Positions 27,009 through 35,985 of a stretch of 64,000 nt of DNA are shown piece after piece. The notes beneath the pieces were generated by a model. That model was given only the letters and a program-made list of their open reading frames with translations, searched no databases and was not told where the DNA came from. How positions within the stretch are numbered: position 1 is the first letter of the stretch; the number at the start of each line of letters is the position of its first letter. This stretch comes from Pseudomonas yamanorum (GTDB lineage: Bacteria; Pseudomonadota; Gammaproteobacteria; Pseudomonadales; Pseudomonadaceae). The stretch covers positions 323 to 64,322 of the forward strand of contig NZ_JACARE010000027.1 of the NCBI RefSeq assembly GCF_013386765.1. The letters run 5' to 3'. The position numbers and the translations under genes were made by a program.

Positions 27009-27730
27009 AACTTCTACCGGTGATATTCAAGCGTCAACTTGTCAGTTACTTTTCAGCACCCGTCACGTATCTGAGTACTGCTGTTTTCCTGACAGCCGCC
27101 ACTGCCTTTGGCTTCCATACAAGCCAGCTACTGGAACAAAGCAGTGTTGACTTGTACGGTTTCTTTCAACTGCATCCATGGCTTTATTTACTATCGGTAC
27201 CTTTTCTTGCCATTCAATTTTGGGCAGACGAGCCCAACGCGGGCGCCATGAACTTTCTAAAGACCCTGCCGGTCACTTGTTTCGAAATCGTTATCGGGAA
27301 ATTTCTGGCCGCCTGGGTCGTTTCCGGTATTGCCTTGTTATTGACCTTTCCCATCGTCATCACCGTCAACTATTTGGGAAACCCGGACAATACAGTCATT
27401 GCTTCCCAGTACCTGGCAAGTTGGTTGTTAGCGGGAAGCTACTTATCGGCTGGCTGCCTTATTTGCACACTGACGAATCACCGCGCTGTTACATTTACCG
27501 TCACACTGTGTTTGCTCCTGGCCGCCGGCGGGCTGTCCTCAATTCTTGATGCCATTGAACACCAAGCGCCAATCTGGCTCATTGATCGTATTCTTTCCCT
27601 GAGTCCGTCGACACGCTTTGATGCCATTGGCCAAGGCGTCTTTGCTCTTCAAGACAGTGTGTACTTCATCAGCATGATCGTTGCCTTTCTCGCTGCAGCG
27701 ATCATTGCCCTGAATGCCAGAAACGGTTGA
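27005..27730 (+). CDS. GldF-like ABC-2 permease
   Basis: A 241-residue inner-membrane protein with six predicted helices and a VTYLSTAVFLTAATAFGFHTSQLL first segment typical of the ABC-2/GldF group. It starts at TTG 27005, four-base overlap with the ATPase stop, with AGGAGG seven bases upstream, so the TTG start is well supported. It probably forms the membrane channel for the ATPase and the GldG-like partner. Confidence 0.87.
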   Translation: MKLLPVIFKRQLVSYFSAPVTYLSTAVFLTAATAFGFHTSQLLEQSSVDLYGFFQLHPWLYLLSVPFLAIQFWADEPNAGAMNFLKTLPVTCFEIVIGKFLAAWVVSGIALLLTFPIVITVNYLGNPDNTVIASQYLASWLLAGSYLSAGCLICTLTNHRAVTFTVTLCLLLAAGGLSSILDAIEHQAPIWLIDRILSLSPSTRFDAIGQGVFALQDSVYFISMIVAFLAAAIIALNARNG

Positions 27731-27745
27731 GAAGGACAAATCACG

Positions 27746-29551
27746 ATGAAATCGCCACTAAGCGCCAGCCTCACCATTATCACCCTACTGCTACTCTTTC
27801 TCGCTTTTAACCTGGTATGGGCACTGAAACTTCCCAATCTGCGGCTGGATTTTTCAGAACAAAAAATCCACACACTCTCTGCCCCGGTACAGACGTTACT
27901 TGCCTCACTGGAACAGCCGGTTGATCTGTACTTTTTCAACTCAAGCAAACATCCGAAAAAAACCAGCGCGATAGAAAGCTACGGTAAACGTGTGGAGTTG
28001 CTGCTCAAAGAGTATGAAGAAGCGGCACAGGGCAAAATCAACCTGCACCTCATCGACCCCGCCCCTTTTTCGGAAGATGAATACAAAGCCAGGCTACTGG
28101 GGCTTGACGACCAACAAGGGTTCTTTGGCCTTGTCGGCACCAGCGCCGGCCATGGGCCACACAGCATTGATTCATTCAGCCCGGACCGGGAGTCGCTGCT
28201 GGAATATGAAATCAGCCATTTGATTCATAAAGTCATCCACCCGGAGCAACCCGTTATAGGTCTGATATCCGGGCTGCCAATGGACGGTGAACGCGACGAG
28301 CGCAACGGCGTGAATACGCCTGACTGGCAGGTGGTTCAAGCGATGCGCCGCCAATTCAATCTCGTGAGCCTGGCACCCGGTATCGAGAAAATCCCCGAAC
28401 ACGTCAAAACCTTGATGGTGGTTCACCCCGGCAAACTGCCGGATCAAACCTTGTACGCGATCGATCAGTTTGTGCTTGGCTCAGGCAGGCTGATGATGTT
28501 TATCGACCCGCTAACCGGGCTGGATACCAGCCCCTACCCCCCTGAAAACCCCAAGCTGCAAACACTGCTGACAGCCTGGAGTATCCAGATGCCTGCGAAT
28601 AAGGTCATTGCCGACCGCAACTATGCCACCTCAGTAATCATGGCCACCGGCCAGCCGGCGGTGCGCCATCCCGCTGCACTGACCTTGCCCCGCCAGGCGA
28701 TGACACAGGATGACATCAGCACCTGGAAACTCCACAGCGTGAATGTCTTGAGCAGTGGCGCACTGGCGCCCGCGAAGAAAAGCCGCATGACCTTCACTCC
28801 CCTGCTCCAAAGCTCCGGCCAAGCGGCCCTGCTTGATGCCAAGCGCGTTGCCGAGCCGGCACCGTTTGATTCACTGATCAACGAGGCAGCCACACGCGGC
28901 CAACAGCATGTGATCGCAGCCCGTGTGGAGGGACCCGCCTATTCCGCTTTTCCTGAGGGGTCAAGCGGGCGTGAGGCCAGTTTGCAAAAGTCTGAGAACA
29001 TCCACGTCGTGGTGGTCGCCGATACCGATCTGCTCAGCGACCGTGTGGCAGGAGTGCCCCAAAACAATCGCGCGATGAGCGGAGCCTCGTCGAACAACGC
29101 AATGTTTGTCTTGAACACCCTGGATAACCTGGCAGCACCCGACGCGCTGATGAACGTTCGCCCCCGCGCAGGCGGCGGTCGATCACTGCAGGTGCTGCTG
29201 GCTATGCATGAAGAGGCTGAACAGGCCTATCGGGAAAAGTCGGCCGAACGGGTGCAACGCCTGGAACGAACGGAGAAGGAATGGCAATTGCTGAACCCCC
29301 GGACAATTTCCCCCGCTACCCAGGCGGTAACCTCCAACGCACTGCTGCAGGCACTCAACAAGGAGCGCTTGCGCATACCCATGGAAATTCACGCGATTAA
29401 GGTTCAGGCATACGCCCAGGTTCATGCCCTGGAGCGCAAGGTGAAGCTGCTCAATATCCTGCCGATACCGCTGATACTGTGCCTGATTGCGTGGACCATC
29501 TGCTGGTGGCGCCGCCGTCGCCGGCACCTGCCTTCAACGGCGTTTTATTGA
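27746..29551 (+). CDS. GldG-like auxiliary subunit
   Basis: A 601-residue protein with an N-terminal membrane helix (about 10-28), a long extracytoplasmic region of the ABC_transp_aux family (DFSEQKIHTLSAPVQTLLASL, then PVIGLISGLPMDG) and a C-terminal helix followed by a basic tail (WWRRRRRH). The layout is that of Bacteroidetes GldG. AAGGAC lies upstream of the ATG, 15 bases after the permease. In other bacteria such proteins accompany GldA/F; their substrate is unknown. Confidence 0.82.
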   Translation: MKSPLSASLTIITLLLLFLAFNLVWALKLPNLRLDFSEQKIHTLSAPVQTLLASLEQPVDLYFFNSSKHPKKTSAIESYGKRVELLLKEYEEAAQGKINLHLIDPAPFSEDEYKARLLGLDDQQGFFGLVGTSAGHGPHSIDSFSPDRESLLEYEISHLIHKVIHPEQPVIGLISGLPMDGERDERNGVNTPDWQVVQAMRRQFNLVSLAPGIEKIPEHVKTLMVVHPGKLPDQTLYAIDQFVLGSGRLMMFIDPLTGLDTSPYPPENPKLQTLLTAWSIQMPANKVIADRNYATSVIMATGQPAVRHPAALTLPRQAMTQDDISTWKLHSVNVLSSGALAPAKKSRMTFTPLLQSSGQAALLDAKRVAEPAPFDSLINEAATRGQQHVIAARVEGPAYSAFPEGSSGREASLQKSENIHVVVVADTDLLSDRVAGVPQNNRAMSGASSNNAMFVLNTLDNLAAPDALMNVRPRAGGGRSLQVLLAMHEEAEQAYREKSAERVQRLERTEKEWQLLNPRTISPATQAVTSNALLQALNKERLRIPMEIHAIKVQAYAQVHALERKVKLLNILPIPLILCLIAWTICWWRRRRRHLPSTAFY

Positions 29552-29555
29552 AGGC

Positions 29556-29864
29556 TCAGCGCCGGGCGATCAGCCCTTGCCGGGCAATACGGGTCAACTG
29601 GCGTATCACTTCGTGCGCATCACTCGCGCTCGGCGCTTGAATAACGGCCAAGTCAAAGCTGTTGGACGCAAAGCGCGCAAGGGAGTCGCCATCTTCCACG
29701 AACTGGATCAGAAAGGCTGAAGGCCGCCCGGTACGGCGCGGCCAGCCATCCAGATAACGTAACAGCGTCGGCTGATGCTTGCCGCCCAGAAGGATTTTTG
29801 GATTGCGTTGGGTAAGGTCCGCGGTGATCGGGGCCAAGCGTATGAGGGGGCGTAGTGCATTCAT
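29556..29864 (-). CDS. Conserved hypothetical, 102 residues
   Basis: A 102-residue basic protein with no recognised domain. Internal ATG 29864 is favoured because the upstream frame looks unrelated, though the ribosome site is poor. Segments such as KILLGGKHQPTLLRYLDGW and AFLIQFVEDGDSLARFA suggest a small globular alpha/beta protein. It is convergent with the GldG-like gene, four bases apart, and no operon partner is close. Confidence 0.5.
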   Translation of the reverse strand: MNALRPLIRLAPITADLTQRNPKILLGGKHQPTLLRYLDGWPRRTGRPSAFLIQFVEDGDSLARFASNSFDLAVIQAPSASDAHEVIRQLTRIARQGLIARR

Positions 29865-30076
29865 CGTGTCGTGTCTCTGCCTCAAAAGTCTGCGGGCAGG
29901 TGAGAGGCAACACCGAACCAGCGCTTTAGCGGAATTTCGAAACCGGCCCATGGGCTCTGGCTTCTGTCGGGACTGTGATCAGTCACCGGTGGCGCCCCGC
30001 AATTAGCTGTTTAAATCGGCGCATGGGCAACATCCTAGAGAAGCCCGTAGGGCGGTGTCAAGAATCCCGAGCAATG

Positions 30077-30102
30077 AAAAGGCCCGCACGGGCGGGCCTT
30101 TA
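30077..30102. terminator. Hairpin after the DoxX gene
   Basis: AAGGCCCGC (30079-30087) and GCGGGCCTT (30092-30100) with a four-base loop, flanked by A and T runs, so it can end transcription on the minus strand 18 bases after doxX. Confidence 0.8.
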
Positions 30103-30119
30103 GAGGGCGTTGCGCAGTA

Positions 30120-30554
30120 TCAGTGAGTGATGGCGCGGTCGGCAGACAGTTTGCCCGCACCTTCCATCAACACCGCCAGCGTACCGCCCAGCAACGCCAG
30201 GGCGAACTCATAACCGTTGTTGGCCATGAACAAACCGTTATGGATATGCACCGAGAAAATCGCTACCAGGGAAATGATCGACAGGCCCAGCGCCGCAGGC
30301 CGTGCCAGCAAACCGATGATCAACGCGAGCCCGGCGAAGAACTCGGTACCGCCGGACAACAGCGCCATCAGGGTGCCCGGGGTCAGACCGATACTTTCCA
30401 TCCATTGGGCCGTGCCCGCGAGGCCGCCGCCGCCAAACCAGCCAAAGAGTTTCTGCGAACCGTGGGCGGCGAAGATGATCCCGACAAAAATCCGCAGGAC
30501 AGTCAAACCGTAACCGGCGCGGGTGGAGAGGATGCGGGTGATCAATGGGCTCAT
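30120..30554 (-). CDS. DoxX-family membrane protein
   Basis: A 144-residue protein with four membrane helices, DoxX family: GLTVLRIFVGIIFAAHGSQKLFGWFGG in the first helix, LLSGGTEFFAGLALIIGLLARPAALGL in the middle. DoxX proteins are linked to redox or sulfur stress in the membrane; function here is unknown. AGGA lies nine bases before ATG 30554. Confidence 0.88.
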   Translation of the reverse strand: MSPLITRILSTRAGYGLTVLRIFVGIIFAAHGSQKLFGWFGGGGLAGTAQWMESIGLTPGTLMALLSGGTEFFAGLALIIGLLARPAALGLSIISLVAIFSVHIHNGLFMANNGYEFALALLGGTLAVLMEGAGKLSADRAITH

Positions 30555-30656
30555 GCTGATAATCCTTTTCAATGTAGGGTTGGTTGGCCGCTATATTAAT
30601 CAGTTTAAGCAATGATAAAAGCCGATAAAACGGCTAATTACAATCGATTTAATAGA

Positions 30657-32078
30657 TCATTTGCGTGAGACTACTCTTGGCGCTGCAGGCTCCAGAGACT
30701 CCCGCTCCCGGTCAAACGCCAAGTAGTACTTGTTCACGCTATTAACATAGCTGACGCCACTCATTCCCACCTGCTCCATGGCAATGCGCTCGACCTGGAA
30801 GAACCACTGATTCGGGTTAAGCCCACGGCGCCGGGCTTCAGCGCGCATGCCCTGGACCCGCTCCGGCCCCATGTTGTAGGCCGCCAGCACAAAGGCCATG
30901 CGCTCGCGCTCGTTGAGCTTGGGGCTGGAGAAAAACTTGCGCCGGATCATCGCCAGGTAACGCGCGCCTGCCTGTACGTTGTTATCCAGGCTTTCGATGT
31001 TGTTGACCCCAACCCGCTGCGCCGCCGACGGGGTGATCTGCATCAACCCGGTGGGGCCGCCGCTGCTTCGCGCACCGGGGTCGAGGGCCGACTCCTTGAA
31101 CGCCAGCGCGGCCAGGTTCAGCCAGTCCATGCCTTGCTCACGGGCATGCTTTTGCAGCACCGGGCGCAGCTTTTCCAGGCGCTGGCGGTCGGCCCTGGCC
31201 AGTGGGTAACGCACTTGATACAGGCGACGATAGATGCGCTGGAACGCCACATCCTGGTCAGACGGCGTGCGGTAGGTCTTGAGGAAACGGTCGATGCTGG
31301 CCCGCAGCATCGAGGCATCCTGGCGTACGAACCAATACTCTTCGCCCGGCTCGCTGATGGTCACCTGCCGGTCAAAACGCAGCTTGGGCAGGATCTTCGC
31401 CCAGCGCTCGGCAATCGGCCGCTCGACAATCGTCAGGTGAAAAATCCCGGCCTGGACCATCTCCAGCACGTCTTCCACCGCCAGGCTGGGGTCTACCCAT
31501 TCCACCTTCACCGGCGGCAACTTGTGCAGCGCCAGCTTCTGGTTGACCTGATTGATCGCATCCGACGCGGCGCTGCCGGTGGTCAGGGCCAGGGTGCGCC
31601 CGGACAGTTGCTCCAGCTTGGTAAACCGCCGCTCGCCCTTGAGCCCCACCAGCCACAACGGCACGTCGCTGGCGATCGGGTCACTGGTGGCTATCTTGTG
31701 GGCGGCCTTCACGTCGAGCAATTCACCGGGCGCTACCAGGTCGCCCTCGCCGCGGGCCAACGCACCGATCAACTGGTCCTTGGCCTTGGGAATAATCTTG
31801 AGGTTGATTTCCTCACCGTCACGGGCGTGACCGTTGAGGTATTGCTCGAAAGCCCGCAGGCGATGGTATTCAACACCGATGGCCTGGCCCTGGACTTCGC
31901 CGGAGCTGTTACGGCTCTGGTTGACCAACACCCGCAAGGTGCGGCTGCTGCGGATCTCCGCAAGGTCGCGGACCTTGCCGGTCCGGGTCACTTCCAGCGG
32001 CCCGTCCAGACGCGCAACCGCCGCCATGGGCAGCAGTAACGTCAGGCACAACATAAGCAACGCCGAGGGTCGGATCAT
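30657..32078 (-). CDS. MltF2-like lytic transglycosylase
   Basis: A 473-residue periplasmic protein: signal peptide (LLMLCLTLLLPMAAVA), a family-3 substrate-binding domain (about 40-270) and a family-1 SLT domain (about 300-430) with catalytic Glu in FKESALDPGARSSGGPTGLMQITP and AAYNMGPERV. It cleaves peptidoglycan to anhydromuramyl products; the N-terminal domain senses peptides in MltF. GGAG is five bases before ATG 32078. In PAO1 the same neighbour order (mltF2-tatD-MCP) is recalled. Confidence 0.92.
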   Translation of the reverse strand: MIRPSALLMLCLTLLLPMAAVARLDGPLEVTRTGKVRDLAEIRSSRTLRVLVNQSRNSSGEVQGQAIGVEYHRLRAFEQYLNGHARDGEEINLKIIPKAKDQLIGALARGEGDLVAPGELLDVKAAHKIATSDPIASDVPLWLVGLKGERRFTKLEQLSGRTLALTTGSAASDAINQVNQKLALHKLPPVKVEWVDPSLAVEDVLEMVQAGIFHLTIVERPIAERWAKILPKLRFDRQVTISEPGEEYWFVRQDASMLRASIDRFLKTYRTPSDQDVAFQRIYRRLYQVRYPLARADRQRLEKLRPVLQKHAREQGMDWLNLAALAFKESALDPGARSSGGPTGLMQITPSAAQRVGVNNIESLDNNVQAGARYLAMIRRKFFSSPKLNERERMAFVLAAYNMGPERVQGMRAEARRRGLNPNQWFFQVERIAMEQVGMSGVSYVNSVNKYYLAFDRERESLEPAAPRVVSRK

Positions 32079-32316
32079 CCGCTCTCCGGAAGAAAGAATA
32101 CTGCCCATTGCATCGCGAAAAACGAGGCGTTGGGGGACAGAAACAGAGCGCCATGAGCGCAGGCTTTGGGCGCAAGGGTGGCACGGCAGATGGCAATAAA
32201 CCAAACACGGTGTTACTTGCGACTTTCAAAGACAGCTTTAACTCGTTGTAGTTCTTGGCTTTTCTTATAAATCTACAGCTCTGATATGCTTTCCGACCGC
32301 AGGCGGAGGTAGCACC

Positions 32317-33123
32317 ATGCAACTCATTGATATCGGCGTCAACCTGACCAACCCAAGTTTCGACGAAAAGCACCAGGCCGTCCTCGACCGTGCCTACACC
32401 GCCGGGGTGAGCCAATTGGTGCTGACCGGTACCAGTGTCGACGGCAGCGAACAGGCCCTGGAGCTGTGCCAGCGACTGGATGAAAGTGGCCAGCGCCTGT
32501 TCTCTACCGCCGGCATCCATCCCCACTCCGCCAGCGATTGGAACGCCGAGAGCGCCAAGCGCCTGCGCGGCTTGCTCAACGAAAGCCGCGTGCGTGCGGT
32601 GGGTGAATGCGGGCTGGATTTCAACCGGGATTTCTCGCCACGCCCCCAGCAGGAAAAAGTCCTCGAAGAACACCTGGCTTTGGCCGTGGAGTTGAAACTT
32701 CCGGTGTTCCTTCACGAACGCGACGCCAACCAGCGGCTGCTGGAAATCCTGCGGGACTATCGCGATCACCTGTCAGCCGCCGTGGTGCACTGCTTTACCG
32801 GCGAGCAGAGTGCGTTGTTCAGCTACCTCGACCTGGACCTGCATATCGGCATCACCGGCTGGATCTGCGACGAGCGCCGTGGGACGCACCTGCATCCGCT
32901 GGTCAGGGAAATTCCCCGGGGCCGCCTGATGCTGGAAAGCGATGCGCCCTACCTGCTGCCACGAACCCTGCGGCCCAAGCCAAAAAACGGACGCAACGAG
33001 CCGGCCTATTTGCCGGAAGTCCTGCGGGAAGTCGCCCTGCACCGCGAAGAAACCGTGGAAGACCTGGCGCAACACAGCACCGCCTGCGCCCGCGCGTTTT
33101 TTGGATTGCCTGTGCCGGATTGA
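32317..33123 (+). CDS. TatD-family metal-dependent hydrolase
   Basis: A 268-residue TIM-barrel DNase. Conserved blocks: MQLIDIGVNLTN (start of barrel), TAGIHPHSA, VGECGLDF, VFLHERDA, VVHCFTG and LLESDAPYL with the metal-binding His and Asp residues. TatD has 3'-5' exonuclease activity and is used in DNA repair or degradation. It lies between mltF2 (divergent) and the chemoreceptor gene on the same strand. Confidence 0.93.
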   Translation: MQLIDIGVNLTNPSFDEKHQAVLDRAYTAGVSQLVLTGTSVDGSEQALELCQRLDESGQRLFSTAGIHPHSASDWNAESAKRLRGLLNESRVRAVGECGLDFNRDFSPRPQQEKVLEEHLALAVELKLPVFLHERDANQRLLEILRDYRDHLSAAVVHCFTGEQSALFSYLDLDLHIGITGWICDERRGTHLHPLVREIPRGRLMLESDAPYLLPRTLRPKPKNGRNEPAYLPEVLREVALHREETVEDLAQHSTACARAFFGLPVPD

Positions 33124-33219
33124 CGCGGCGCATTGACCCATATCAAAACCCGTTGGCTCGATAGCGGCACAATAATGGCACCTTGCCAATGCTGTTTCCG
33201 CTATCAGAGAAAACCTTCC

Positions 33220-34701
33220 ATGGGTGCCTGGCTTAGCAACATCTCGCTGAAGTATAAATTCTGGGCCGTCAACGCGGTCGCCTTCATCACCACCCTGTTG
33301 CTGGTGTTGTACGCCGTGCAGCTCGAACAACAGGCCCGCAGCCAAGCCTCTCAGGCTTCAGCACAAGCCCAGGCCCACCTGCTCGGCGCCTGGCCCGCCG
33401 GCCAGCCACTGCCCAAGGGCGAGCACTGGCTGACGTTTGCCAAGGGCAAAATCCCGCAACTGGGCGACCAGGATCTGTCAGCCCTCGCCGCAGCCACCGG
33501 CTGGGTGGATATCAATCACATGCCACTGTTCGGCGAAAACCCGCTGATGGGCGCCAAAGTGATCAGCCGTGCCGACGGCCAGCAGGTCGCCGTGCTGGCC
33601 TATGCACCCAGCTTGCGCCAGGTCTTCGAAGAGCGTTTCGCCAACTACGCCGTGGCAGTGATGATTCTGATGCTGGCCATGCTTGGCGCCTCACAGCTGC
33701 TGATCCGTTTTCTGCTCAGCCAGCTCAACACCTTGAAAGACGTGATGCTGCATGTCGAGAAAACCGGCGACCTCTCAGCCCGCGTGCCCCTGGCCTGCAA
33801 GGACGAAGTCGGGCAGATGGCCAGTGCCTTTAATGCGATGCAGGCGGGTTATCAACGGGTGGTCAACACCGTGGCACGCACCGCCAAGCAACTGGACGAC
33901 GGTGCCGCTCGCCTGGCCAGCAGCATGAACGAGGTGCAGCACGGCATGCTCGGCCAGCAAAGCGAAACCGACCAGGCCGCCACCGCGATCAACGAGATGA
34001 CTGCCACCGTCTACCACATCGCCCAGCACGCCGGCGCCACCCGCGACTTGTCCCAGACGGCCGACACCCTCGCCGGCAGCGGCCAGGAAGTGGTCAGCCG
34101 GGTGCAACGCTCGATTGCCGGGCTGTCCACCGGCGTGCAGCAGACCGCCGAGATGATCCAGAAACTGGCCGAGGACAGCCAGAAAATCAACAGCGTTGTC
34201 GGAGTGATTCACAGCATCGCCGAGCAAACCAACCTGCTGGCCCTCAACGCCGCCATCGAAGCCGCCCGCGCCGGCGAGATGGGCCGGGGCTTTGCCGTGG
34301 TGGCCGACGAAGTGCGCAACCTGGCCAAGCGCGTGCAGAGTTCCACCGATGAGATCACACGCATGGTGTCCGCCCTGCAGGCCGGCACCCGGGACGCGGT
34401 GGACTTTATGCAGGAAAGCTCCTTCAAGGCCGACGACTGCGTGCAGCAGGCCCAGGAAGCCGGGATTGCCCTCGCCGAAATCACCGGCGCCGTGGCGCAG
34501 ATGCGCGAGAGCAACACGCAGATTGCCGTCGCGGCCGAACAGCAAAGCCATGTGGCCGAGGAAATGAATCGAGCGGTGGTGAGCATTCGTGACGTCACCG
34601 AGAACACCGTGCAACAGACCGTCGACTCGGCGACCACCAGCAATGAGCTGGCGACCCTGGCCGGGGAACTGAGCAAGGCCATCGGACAATTGAAGCTATA
34701 G
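33220..34701 (+). CDS. Methyl-accepting chemotaxis protein
   Basis: A 493-residue chemoreceptor: first membrane helix about 12-34, a small periplasmic domain (35-140), second helix 142-165, HAMP (166-218), then a methylation/signalling domain whose hairpin tip is IAEQTNLLALNAAIEAARAGEMGRGFAVVADEVRNLAKR. The short periplasmic domain has no recognised ligand motif. The ATG at 33220 gives the normal helix start; the longer frame is not needed. A perfect hairpin follows the stop. Confidence 0.93.
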   Translation: MGAWLSNISLKYKFWAVNAVAFITTLLLVLYAVQLEQQARSQASQASAQAQAHLLGAWPAGQPLPKGEHWLTFAKGKIPQLGDQDLSALAAATGWVDINHMPLFGENPLMGAKVISRADGQQVAVLAYAPSLRQVFEERFANYAVAVMILMLAMLGASQLLIRFLLSQLNTLKDVMLHVEKTGDLSARVPLACKDEVGQMASAFNAMQAGYQRVVNTVARTAKQLDDGAARLASSMNEVQHGMLGQQSETDQAATAINEMTATVYHIAQHAGATRDLSQTADTLAGSGQEVVSRVQRSIAGLSTGVQQTAEMIQKLAEDSQKINSVVGVIHSIAEQTNLLALNAAIEAARAGEMGRGFAVVADEVRNLAKRVQSSTDEITRMVSALQAGTRDAVDFMQESSFKADDCVQQAQEAGIALAEITGAVAQMRESNTQIAVAAEQQSHVAEEMNRAVVSIRDVTENTVQQTVDSATTSNELATLAGELSKAIGQLKL

Positions 34702-34710
34702 ACCCTGAAG

Positions 34711-34737
34711 GGATGGCTATGGCCCCCATAGCCATCC
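34711..34737 (+). terminator. Perfect hairpin after the chemoreceptor gene
   Basis: Arms 34711-34722 and 34726-34737 are fully complementary (12 bp, three-base loop). The T-run after it is weak. Confidence 0.6.
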
Positions 34738-34809
34738 TTGATTCGCCGCGCCGCCCTGCCCGTCCTACACTCGGTCCAAGATGTTTCAACGGACAGAGGA
34801 ATCACGATC

Positions 34810-35082
34810 ATGGGCAAACGTCATCCAAATCTCCCCGCCTGGCAATGGCGCAACCAACCGCAGAATCATCAGCACGCGACCAATCAAGTGTTGCAGCTGC
34901 TGGCGCTGCCGCTGCTGGTGATCGGCTTTCTGCTGATGGTGTCTGGCGTGTTCGGCGAGAACCTGGCGAGCGTTGCTATCGGGGTTGTCGGCATTGTGGC
35001 CGCGCTGGCTTTGCAGCATCACGGTCGTAGCCTGGAGGCGCGCGCCAGCGACGCCTCCCACGATCAACACCTGTTGGTCTGA
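34810..35082 (+). CDS. Small two-helix membrane protein
   Basis: A 90-residue protein with two adjacent membrane helices (about residues 30-50 and 57-75) and a basic His-rich tail. AGAGGA precedes ATG 34810. No named family is recognised. It ends four bases before the convergent thioesterase gene. Confidence 0.7.
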   Translation: MGKRHPNLPAWQWRNQPQNHQHATNQVLQLLALPLLVIGFLLMVSGVFGENLASVAIGVVGIVAALALQHHGRSLEARASDASHDQHLLV

Positions 35083-35086
35083 CGGG

Positions 35087-35884
35087 TCAGGCGAACACCA
35101 CCACCGACTGGCGGCTGATAGCGATCAACTGGCCGTCCGGGCTCCACAGCTGCGCAGCCGCATGGCCGTAGCCGTCGCGGGCATGTTCGATGTGGACCAG
35201 GTATTGGCACCAGTCCAGGGTGCTGAGTTTTTGCAACGGCTGGACGAACTCGATGGTCCAGCTCAGGGTACTGCCCGCTGCGGGCCGGGTCAGGTGCGGC
35301 AGCACCGACGGTGGCCACGCATCCACCAGCGCGAGGAGATGCGCTTCGGTCAGCGGCTCCTCTTTCACATCGCCACGCAAGCGCACCCAGCCGCCCATCT
35401 CACGGGATTTATTGCCGGTGAACGGCAGGCCGCCCACGCTCCAGCGCATCGCCAGGTGCCGCATGAACTCCGGCGTCACCCCTTTGATGTACGGCAACTC
35501 CTGGCACTCGTCCCAGTGCTTGAAGGTGGGCGCAGGTTCAGCCGCGACGTCGATCTGTGACGGGCGCGACGCGCCAAAACTCGCTTGCACCAACGTCATC
35601 GTTTCGCCGTTCTGCACCACGCGGCCCAGCAGTTGGCTGACGGCCTTGCCTTCGCGCAGCACTTCGACTTCGTAGCGGGCGGACACCTCCGGCGCCACCG
35701 GGCCGACAAAGGTAATCGCCAGCGAACGCAACGGGCGATCCGCCGGAACCTGCGCGCGCAAGGCCTCGTACTCCAACGCCGCGACCAGGCCGCCAAAGCT
35801 GGCGCGGCCCTGGGCCCATTCGGCCGGAATCGAAATGTCGAGGGGATGGCTGCGGGCAGCGTCGAGCAAATCACTAAAGCGCAT
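35087..35884 (-). CDS. Acyl-CoA thioesterase (TesB-like, double hotdog)
   Basis: A 265-residue thioesterase-family protein (4HBT_3). Both hotdog halves are visible: N-terminal FGGLVAALEYEALRAQVP with SLAITFVGPV, and C-terminal WTIEFVQPLQKLSTLDWCQY with AAQLWSPDGQLIAISRQ, typical of acyl-CoA thioesterase II homologues. It hydrolyses acyl-CoA in the cytosol; chain length is unknown. ATG 35884 is supported by a GAGA site and family start MRFSDLLD. Confidence 0.88.
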   Translation of the reverse strand: MRFSDLLDAARSHPLDISIPAEWAQGRASFGGLVAALEYEALRAQVPADRPLRSLAITFVGPVAPEVSARYEVEVLREGKAVSQLLGRVVQNGETMTLVQASFGASRPSQIDVAAEPAPTFKHWDECQELPYIKGVTPEFMRHLAMRWSVGGLPFTGNKSREMGGWVRLRGDVKEEPLTEAHLLALVDAWPPSVLPHLTRPAAGSTLSWTIEFVQPLQKLSTLDWCQYLVHIEHARDGYGHAAAQLWSPDGQLIAISRQSVVVFA

Positions 35885-35985
35885 GGCGATCTCAACTTGA
35901 AAAAAGGATTGAGGGATCTTAACCAGCCAGCCTGCGCCGTACAGCACCTATTCCAGCCAAAAGTCCGGACAGATAGGCCGCGGGC

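Noticed and set aside
30077..30102. Small RNA gene between 29865 and 30119
   Set aside because: The only structure is a terminator hairpin for the DoxX gene; no promoter was recognised in front of it.
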